From Podospora comata (Eukaryota > Ascomycota > Sordariomycetes > Sordariales > Podosporaceae), in contig CP071493.1 of assembly GCA_017354895.1 (NCBI GenBank), positions 1,922,001 to 1,986,000 of the forward strand: a DNA stretch of 64,000 bases, in the 5' to 3' direction. Position 1 is the first letter of the stretch; each line of letters opens with the position of its first letter. Shown here in pieces: positions 56,455-64,000 of this stretch. Made by a program: the position numbers and the translations under genes. A model generated the notes under the pieces. It ran no database searches. It had not been told where the DNA came from and saw only the letters and a program-made list of their open reading frames with translations.

Positions 56455-58794
56455 TCAACGCGTGTAGGTGCCATCGATCGTGTAATCCTTCTGCGGGCCA
56501 TTGACAGTGTACGCCAAATTCCAATCCACCAGGTTGACCGCCTTGAAGCAAAAGTCATACTTGACGTCGTAATAATCCTTGATACACATGTGTCCAGCCG
56601 TCGCCTTCCAGCTCTTTTCGTTATCGTCCTTTGGCACCGTAAATTCCACCTTGTGAAAGAGGTAATCGGCCCTCTTCTGATCATCCGTCTTCGCAAACCA
56701 GACACTGAGCTCGTCCTTGTTCTCGTTGTAGCGCCAAATGTAGCGACGAGTGGCTCGGAAGGTGAAGCCGCTGTCGGCCTCAAAGTCGCCTTCTTCGATG
56801 TACAGGTATTCCATGCCGATATCACCGCCTTCTTGGACAATCTTGTCGAATTCGGCTTCGCGACCATCTCTTGTGCCCTCCCGGAGCAAGAACCTGGCCG
56901 TACCGCTGAAATGACCGCTAGGGTGACTGGGAAGCTTGCTTGTGAGTTTCCTCTCCAGCTTCCACTCTCCCAGTAGAGACCGAAACACGGCCTTTGCGAC
57001 AAATTTGCCAGATGATACACCTGCCCATACTGTTGCTTCGGTCTGCTTTAGAGATTTCGTGAATTCCGGCTGCTGAAACTCGTTAAGCCTCTTCGATGGA
57101 TATCGCGCCGGAGTCAGAATGTTCATCTCGTTGCCAGCAGGGGGGAGTGCGGGCATAGCACCGAGATGGTCCACACGCTCCATTTCCAATGCTGTGGCAA
57201 ATTCTTGCATGAGCCAGGCGTAGTCTCCCATGGGGAACTGAGATGCTCGTGGGTCGTCCCGAAGTGCGATCGTCCGTTGAATAGACTTGTCCTTGTCCAA
57301 AGCTTGTTTCAGGGCTTGGGCCAGAGCAACAGATCCTGATCCGCCGGCGTTCCAGAGAGTCGTGACAAATCGAGCTTGCATCTCCATCACACCCCAGTAT
57401 TGAGATCGGTAGAATCCCACGAATCCAAGGTTGGAAATGCAAGGGTGATATGTGCCATGGAATGCCAACGCAACGGTGTTGTTCAGATCGTCTGGAGAAA
57501 GAGAAAGCGTCTCCAGTTCTTCCTGCGGTAAAAAGGAGATTGAGTCAGATGCTTTGAAGCCAGTCGCCAAAACCACTGCTACAATGTCGTCGACTTTGTC
57601 CCCTGTTGGTGAGATAATAGCCTCATAACCGGAAAGCTTGTCCAGTTTGCCCTGGGTCACAGTGATGAGCCCTGACCGAACGAACTCGTTGTAGTTGTCG
57701 CTGACTGCTATGAACTGTGGATTGGCATGGTCCTTGTGGGTGAAGGCGAGCGCAGGGGAATAGATGGACTGGTCTGTTCCGAGAGCAGTCTCGTAAAGGG
57801 AACTGGTTCGAATTGCTGACTCCTCGGTAATGTGACCTTGCGTATTCGTCAATGGGTGGGGACGGTTGGAGAGGTTATAGGACGCCAAGTCCAACGGCAG
57901 GAAGGGGGGTGCCGGTGAGCTTGCCTGATTAGTACACATGTATCAGTTTTGCTCTCCCAGTTCTCCAACAACATGGACTGAATAGGTACCTTTGGTGATA
58001 GAAACATTGGCATTACCCAGACCGGTTTTTGAATAATGTGATGGACAGAGTATTTCTCAGGGTTCGCTATTGGGCTTGTTCCAGGCGAGTTCGTGACAGA
58101 AGACAAGTGTGTAGCAATGGTGCCGGCAATCTCGACGCCTGACATTTGGCCTCCGACAACAAGAATCTTGCCCCCTTTGGGATCACCTCCTCCAAGCAAA
58201 TCCTTCAAATTTCGGTACTTGCTGCTGTGGATGACGGGTACTTCGGGATGCTCAGGAATCACGTCGGACCCAGGGACTGCTGGCTTCCCAAAATAGCCCG
58301 AAGCAACGAGGAGATAATCAAAGGGACGTTCTCCCAGAGTTCCATCCTTTGAGCGAGTCCAAACACGCCAGGATCCAGAACGAGTTTTCTCGGTTCTCTC
58401 AACGCGAGTTTCTAGGCATAGCTCTGCCGCGAGGCAGTACGCTTTGTAGTACCGATCTAGATACTGGCCAACCTGCCACGCTTGCGGCAACTCAGGGGCA
58501 TCTTCGGGCCAAGCGAGATCACTGAATTGGACGGTGTGTTTGCTCTGGTTGGCGACCATGAGAGGATGGATGAGGCCACCGTTGTCGTCCCTCTGGGATG
58601 GCCAGAGACCCCCCAGTCGAGGTTGGGAGTCGACAATGGTGACCTCAAAAGTGCCCCTGGGCACGTCGTGGAGAAGAGACTTGGCGGCCACGAGACCCGA
58701 AGGCCCGGCCCCTGAAAAAATATTAGCATCAACATAAAGACTATAGTGTGGAGAGTCCGGGTGACCAACCAACAATGCACACCGTCTTCGTCAT
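56455..58794 (-). CDS. Flavin-containing monooxygenase fused to a DUF6314 domain
   Basis: Predicted FAD/NADPH monooxygenase with an added C-terminal domain; substrate unknown. Three exons (58794-58770, 58711-57990, 57924-56455) give 738 residues. The FAD-binding GAGPSG is assembled across the first intron (residues 9-14). DSQPRLGGLWP follows. The NADPH-binding GGQMSGVEIAG is near residue 191. VAVVLATGFKAS is the late FAD-contact motif, and GFYRSQYWGVMEMQA follows. From about residue 560 a separate domain begins (LLGEWKLERKL, then GHFSGTARFLLREG, then FRATRRYIWRYNENKDELSVWF and a C-terminal YTVNGPQKDYTIDGTYTR). This matches the DUF6314 pattern of a small beta-barrel-like domain. The fusion is continuous within the last exon, so it is not an assembly of two exons. 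Confidence 0.88.
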
Positions 58795-61700
58795 GGCAGC
58801 GTTCAACTGCGCAAGAAGTCAGTAGGCCGGCGCGCCCGGGAACGATCAGACTCCTCCTCACTTCGGATAGCCGAAGCCAGGGTCGGGCCGCGAGTAAGCG
58901 GGTCCGAAGCAGGGCGGGCAGCCGCCAACTAAGGCGAAAAACAGTCACTATCTTCTCAAGATGATGGCTAGGCTATGAAGGAAGATGGTTGTCTCGGGGC
59001 TTTTCGTCTGTTGGTTTGGTTCACTTCACTCAGGTTTAGTCAGAATCATTCTCACCAGATCAGATGGCTTCTCACCAACCAGTAAGCGAGACCCACCTCT
59101 TTGGCAGTTTTGATTGGTCTGGGCTTAGGTAGTGAGAGTATTACTCATCAACCCTCCAAGACAAATCTCATCTCACTCATCTCAACTCTCAGCTCATCGA
59201 CTTCAAGCTCACGCACCTCTCATCACTCTCACATATATCCCATCCACTCGTCAAATTGGAAAATAACAAGACATGGGTTCAGACAACCTTGTGATCTTTG
59301 CGTCCGCCCAGGCTCAGTGCTTGCATGGTGTAGGTGGCAGAGGGTGGTCCGAACCCATGTCTTGTTATTTTCCAAATTTGACGAGTGGATGGGATATTTT
59401 GCATTCTTTCGTCCTTTCCCCCAGCAATGACAAGACGTCCGCCCCGGGGTTGCCGAAGAGTGGCGTGCAAAACGTGACTTGACATGAGGTCACATAAGGT
59501 TTGCTGCCACAAATCACAGGATTGCTGTGTGGCCTCCTGCAGAACGCCAGGAACGCCGAGGACGCCCCCACTGTCACCATCAGCAAACACCACAAGTCCC
59601 ACGGACAGCAAAACTCGAATCGTGACCGGCGCTCTGCATGCTTGGCTCTTTGTTTACCGGCATACATACACATGCTGCCGGTCGTTTGATGAAGACTAGA
59701 GCATGCAAAGAGGATGCGGCCACTGTGACACAACATCATGCCCCCGAGACGGCCACCGAAGGGCCCCACATCCGACAGCTGAAGTCCGACTCTCGGGAGC
59801 CCGAGTGGTGCCGTCGTGGAGCGGTGAGGGTGGTCTGCTACTTTTCGTGGAAATGCCTGCCTGCTTTTCTCCCTGCGCTTCCTGCGACTTCCTGGCCGCC
59901 CTATGCGTCTTTCCACCGGTCAAGTCGGCATGTCGCAGCTCAATCACCTGAATTTCTCCTAGCGGATGCAACCTGTCAAAACCTCCTTACCTCAGCTCTG
60001 CAACACTCACGACACCACGGCGCATATTCCGCTCCTGGAATGGAAGAAGCAAGAGTGGATGTACACTTGGGGACTTACGGAGGCGCCTCCGATGGGCGCG
60101 GGGCGTGCCAAGCCAGATGTGTGGCTTGCAGAGAGCCGATTGGCGAATCCTCGGCCGTCTGGGCAAGAAGCAATTCCGAACGTCTTCCCGTCTTGGCAGA
60201 TGCTTACCAACCTTGGCATCGAGACGATCTGTCTCCTCTTTTGACCTCTGCCAAGTGTCTGTTATCAGACCCCCCCCTGAAGAGCAGGCAGTCCATTCTA
60301 ATTTCTCCATCTCAGCAGACACGTGGGCAAGGTCGCAGGGAGGCAGTCCTACCGGGCACTTGCCTCATGGCCATGTCTTCCGCCGGAAGCAAAGGCAGAG
60401 TCTCGCATTAGTCTGCCCATTGTTGCTCATCGACAATCTCCCGGCAAGCCCACGTCCACGAGGGGGGGTGCTGGTTGCGCTCTGATGGTTGGACAGGTGT
60501 AGCAAGGATTTGAGGTTGACCACGGCTTCAAAGAGCAACTGCGGGGAACTCATTTCCTAGAGATTCACTCAGTCTCCCGTCCAGAACAATAGGACACCCA
60601 CTCCATGTTCAGACGTGATGCTAGGATGAAGCCTCTCGGAGTCGCCGTGGTAGGTCACCCACATCCAAAGCATACAGCGCGCTATGCCAGCGCAGGTATA
60701 GTTATTTTGCCGTTCTCTTGTTGGTCCTTTCTACCAATCTACTTCATGCTGTTGCCCAGTAGGCCTTTGTTGTCGACTGGTGGCTGCTTACCGTAGTGTG
60801 GTCTGGAAAATGGCCACACTGAACAGTGGAACCGACCCAAGGTATCCAGGTAGCTACCTCACCTTGGTACGGTGCTGAGGTAAAAGACATGCAGAAGCAT
60901 GCGGGGTATAGACTCGGTGGCTGAACTCTTGTCCAGCTCCAATTTTCTTCCCGGTAAGCTATCGGAGCCGGTTCCTGGGGACCTGGGCGCAATGTGAGTC
61001 TGGTGAAAGCTGACAAGATGGAGAGACAGCAGCTTCCCATAGACGGCGCTGGATCTGGGTCACGACCGCTTTATCTCCGGAACTCTCAAGTACGTGCTGG
61101 GGCGGCCTACCGTGGTAAAGGCCGTAAAAGGCTCTGCGAGTGGGCATGTCTTGATTCTCAGTAGGGGGGGGAAACTGGTGGGAGCCAAAATCTTGTGACA
61201 CAGTACCTTGATCTGTCTTGCTGGGAACCGGTCGAGTGAGACACTATGACGCCCAGTCAAGGTCCAGGGCCGCGCTATCTTTGGAACTCGTCAATCTGGC
61301 ATGCGTGTGATTACCGCTGCGAACTCGGGTGCCCCAGGAGGCGTCGATATTAGGGTATTGGCCGGCCCCAGGTAGCTCCCAGAGAACCAGAAGCAATATA
61401 TGACCATGATATTCGGAGAAGCTACAAGCATCACCGCTTCGGAAAGACACACAAGTTAATTTACGATCCCTGCTCTGTGGCCGCCTGACGACGCTTCCAA
61501 CGGTTCTAGAAACCTTCACCTCGTAGGCCAATGGCCGAATTCTCGGCGTTCGGATGCTGTGTCTCGTTCACTGGAAGCCGGCAAAGAGAGCGGGGGCGTG
61601 GAAAGGCGCTTTCGGGCATGGGCTCTTGGTCCTGCAGCTGCATCAGAGGTTTGGAGACACACTTCGGGGTCGTTCTAAGTCGCTCTGCTTCTCAACAAGA

Positions 61701-62719
61701 GGGGAGGGGGGCGCGGTCTATTGGACTTGGCTGTTCGGGAACATGCGCAGACGAAAGGACTGACTGGCAGGGATACCGAGAAAGCCAGCTTCGTCCATGC
61801 CGGGAGCCAGTATATTGAGGTTTGCGATATCCCTGTCGCTGGTTCTCAGTGGAGAGACACGGACGGGCAGTGGTGTCCTGTGGAGGGTGGCATCCGTCCG
61901 TGGCGTCTGGTGCCAGCGCCATACATATAACATGCTTCAGCAGTTGAAAGCCTCCTCCGCAACTCAATTCCGGTCATGCATCGTTGTCTCGACGGTATAG
62001 CGGCATCCCCAGGCTCCACGAGGTGACAGATCGACCAATTGCGTGTTAACGAACCAGCTGCTCGCTTGCCATCCCAACACCACCACACCTTGATAACACC
62101 CACGTAGCATTTCCTGCACGCCAAACACCACCCTCTCTGCACCTTCTGCTTACAGAGACACGCTGGGATTGGTCGTTTGTGGCCTCACTTCCCGACAGAA
62201 GACCCGGAACAAAGATCCTTTTCGATATTCGGGAGTGCATCGCGCTGATCGCCCGCTCGGTGATATCGGTGTGGCCCCCGCATCCAATAGAGCGGACAAT
62301 ACGTCAACGAACAACGGTCAAGTGACTGGAAGAGGAAGTTGAGACTGACGCCTTCACTCCACACCAACCAGAATCTGTTTTCTGCTGGGGGAAAAAAATG
62401 GACACCATGGGTTCGTGACTTCCCCCCCTCACTTCTCCGCCGTCCGACTTTGAACATTAAATACACAACTCCCATCCCGCACCATCCAAGCAATTGATTC
62501 CCGCTCGTTCCTCTTCTTCATGATTCATTACCCTCCCACCATCAACGGTAGCGTACTTTTCAAGCACCGTTGCTCAAAGCCCGGCTGAATCCCGTCTTTC
62601 CGGTCCACTAGACCGTCGTTTCAAACCAAACTTGATAGTTTGTGTCGGCTAACACAATCTGGGCTCTCACAGCAGCCAACGACATCGTTACATCAAAAGA
62701 AAGGCTAGTCCTGGAGCAG
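58795..62719. other. Divergent intergenic region, 3.9 kb
   Basis: Lies between the minus-strand monooxygenase and the plus-strand permease. It contains the large inverted repeat at 59235-59397. A 257-codon plus-strand frame (59638-60411) starts at a non-ATG codon and has no recognisable family. No gene was supported. Confidence 0.4.
59235..59397. repeat. Large near-perfect inverted repeat (46/47-base arms, 70-base loop)
   Basis: The left arm 59235-59280 and right arm 59351-59397 are reverse complements over their full length apart from one extra T in the right arm (AAATTT versus AAATT). Partial complementarity continues into the loop (AGACAACC against GGTGGTCC). A transcript would fold into a long hairpin. 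It lies about 440 bases upstream of the monooxygenase start. It has the look of a fold-back element or a small MITE-like remnant, but I see no clear target-site duplication. Confidence 0.85.
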
Positions 62720-64000
62720 ATGATTAGCATGAGTGACGACAGAGAGAAAGACTCCATCAGCGAGGCTCAGCGAAGCCACGACGAAGGAATGGAGTTTCCA
62801 GAAGATCCAGACGCCCATCTCACGGCGGCCGAGAAGGCCGAAGTGGTAAGAATTGACTTGAGTCATGTATTTTTCAACTCAATTTAGCGCTAACAACCAT
62901 CATACAGGACCGCAAGTTACTCTGGAAGTTAGATAAGAAGCTGATGCCATGGGTAACTCCATTGTCACTCCCTCACTCGGCCTTGAACAAGACTAACCGC
63001 ATTTCAGCTTTGTTTCCTTTACCTCCTCGCCTTTCTCGACAGAACGAACATTGGCAATGCCAAAATCGCCGGTCTCTCTGAAGACCTCGGCCTCACCGTC
63101 TCGTCTTACAATGCCACCCTCACCATCTTTTTTGTGTCGTACGCCGTCTTTGAACCCATCACCAATATCATGCTAAAACGATACCGGCCCTCGGTCTTCA
63201 TCCCCATCATCATGTGAGTCCCGGTCAAATCTACTTCTTTGTACCACTCTGACAATCAATATCAGGGTGCTTTGGGGCGCAAGCATGTTAGGAATGGGCT
63301 TCGTCAAAAACTGGTCCGGCCTCATGTGCGCCCGCTGGTTCCTCGGCCTCACCGAAGCGGGCCTCTTCCCCGGCGTGAATTACTACCTCTCGTGCTGGTA
63401 CAAGCGTTCTGAATTTGGCCTGCGCGCTGCCGTCTTCTTCTCGGCAGCTGCCTTGTCCGGCTCGTTCGGTGGTTTACTCGCTGCTGCCATCGAAAATATG
63501 CACGGCATCGCTGGCCTCCCAGGCTGGGCCTGGATTTTCATTCTGGAGGGCCTCCTTACCATCATCGTCGGTATCATGTCTTTCTGGCTAGTCTACGACT
63601 TTCCCACCGAAGCCAAGTTCTTGTCTGAAGTTGACAGAGCGAGAGTTGTCAGGAGGCTAAAGTTTGACAAGCAGAGCTCGGCGGAGAATGAAAAGTACAC
63701 CAACAGTGCGCTGTGGGAGAGTCTGAAGGATTGGAAGATGTGGCTCGGGATGGTGATTTACATGGGGTGTGACATGCCGCTTTACGCGTTTTCTCTGTTC
63801 CTGCCGACGATTATCAGCGATATGGGTTGGAACACGTCTGTCATTCGAGCGCAGCTTATGAGCGTGCCCCCGTATGCAGCAGCTGCTATCCTGACGGTTG
63901 TTGTCGGTTTCATCGCCGACAGGACAAGACAGAGAGGCCTCTGCAACATTCTGGTCTCAGTCTTGGGGGTGGCGGGGTTCGCAATGTTACTGGCGAGCGA
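62720..64000 (+). CDS. MFS permease of the anion:cation symporter type (5' part)
   Basis: Twelve-helix plasma-membrane transporter related to allantoate/nicotinate permeases (Dal5/Tna1 group); substrate probably an organic anion such as a vitamin or ureide. Exons are 62720-62845, 62908-62952, 63008-63213 and 63266 onward, open to the window edge, so the C-terminus is missing. The acidic N-terminus ends TAAEKAEVDRKLLWKLDKKLMPW, the family's standard lead-in. LLAFLDRTNIGNAKIAGL follows as helix 1, then FFVSYAVFEPITNIMLKRYRPS, and ARWFLGLTEAGLFPGVNYYLSCWYKRSE, the family signature of helices 4-5. AWIFILEGL, the central loop and PPYAAAAILTVVVGFIADR follow. An ATG three codons downstream (62729) is an equally good start. 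Confidence 0.94.

Noticed and set aside
59638-60411. Plus-strand 257-codon frame
   Set aside because: It begins at TTG, and the translation is Ser/Arg/His-rich without any motif. Competing frames on the other strand are equally long, and no splice signals bracket it.
1-64000. Biosynthetic, defence or virus-like cluster
   Set aside because: No polyketide or peptide synthetase, terpene cyclase, NLR, integrase, reverse transcriptase or capsid gene is visible. The genes are unrelated and loosely spaced.

Overview
The window is nuclear DNA from a filamentous ascomycete, most likely a Sordariomycete close to the Sordariales. The genes have one to five short introns, mostly 50-80 bases, with fungal GTRNGT donors and CTAAC/CTGAC-type branch sites. 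The protein families are typical of moulds: a HAK potassium transporter, a tyrosinase with the Cys-X-His copper site, a fungal cAMP-receptor-like GPCR, a CYSTM protein and a DUF1996 secreted protein. Gene spacing is loose, with 0.3-4.6 kb between genes. I saw no CRISPR array, no bacterial-type operon, and no LTR element or other obvious mobile element.

Layout from left to right: the 3' end of an unknown plus-strand gene; a doubtful small spliced gene (minus); a homocysteine S-methyltransferase (minus); a DUF1996 secreted protein (minus); a hydantoinase/oxoprolinase-DUF917 fusion (plus); a vacuolar Ca2+/H+ exchanger (plus); a CYSTM microprotein (minus); a basic, Ser/Arg- and Asp/Tyr-tailed unknown (plus); the ribosome-assembly factor Notchless/Rsa4 (plus); a 4.6 kb gene-poor stretch; a TPS3-type trehalose synthase regulatory subunit (plus); a branched-chain aminotransferase (plus); a HAK K+ transporter (plus); an acetoacetate-decarboxylase-like unknown (minus); the meiotic mismatch-repair homologue MSH4 (plus); tyrosinase (plus); the 18S rRNA methyltransferase BUD23 (minus); the ER cargo adaptor SVP26/TEX261 (plus); an acidic unknown (minus); a tRNA-Thr(AGU) (minus); a cAMP-receptor-like GPCR (minus); a flavin monooxygenase-DUF6314 fusion (minus); and the 5' part of an anion:cation-symporter-type MFS permease (plus), cut by the right edge.

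This is an ordinary chromosomal mix of housekeeping (BUD23, Rsa4, SVP26, tRNA), stress/ion/nutrient (TPS3, CAX, HAK, MFS, GPCR), amino-acid (HMT, BCAT) and pigment (tyrosinase) genes. It does not read as a secondary-metabolite or defence cluster. Exon structures below were built by hand from splice consensus and reading-frame continuity. Most fit in phase without strain. The exceptions, flagged in their entries, are the first exon of the Ca2+/H+ exchanger, the N-terminus of the 46.8-47.7 kb gene and the small genes.

The observations most worth a second look are a near-perfect 46/47-base inverted repeat with a 70-base loop at 59235-59397; the monooxygenase-DUF6314 and hydantoinase-DUF917 fusions; in-frame alternative splice acceptors in three conserved genes; tandem PKA-type motifs in the GPCR tail; and a putative microprotein locus near the left edge whose spliced and unspliced forms differ by a membrane-like tail.
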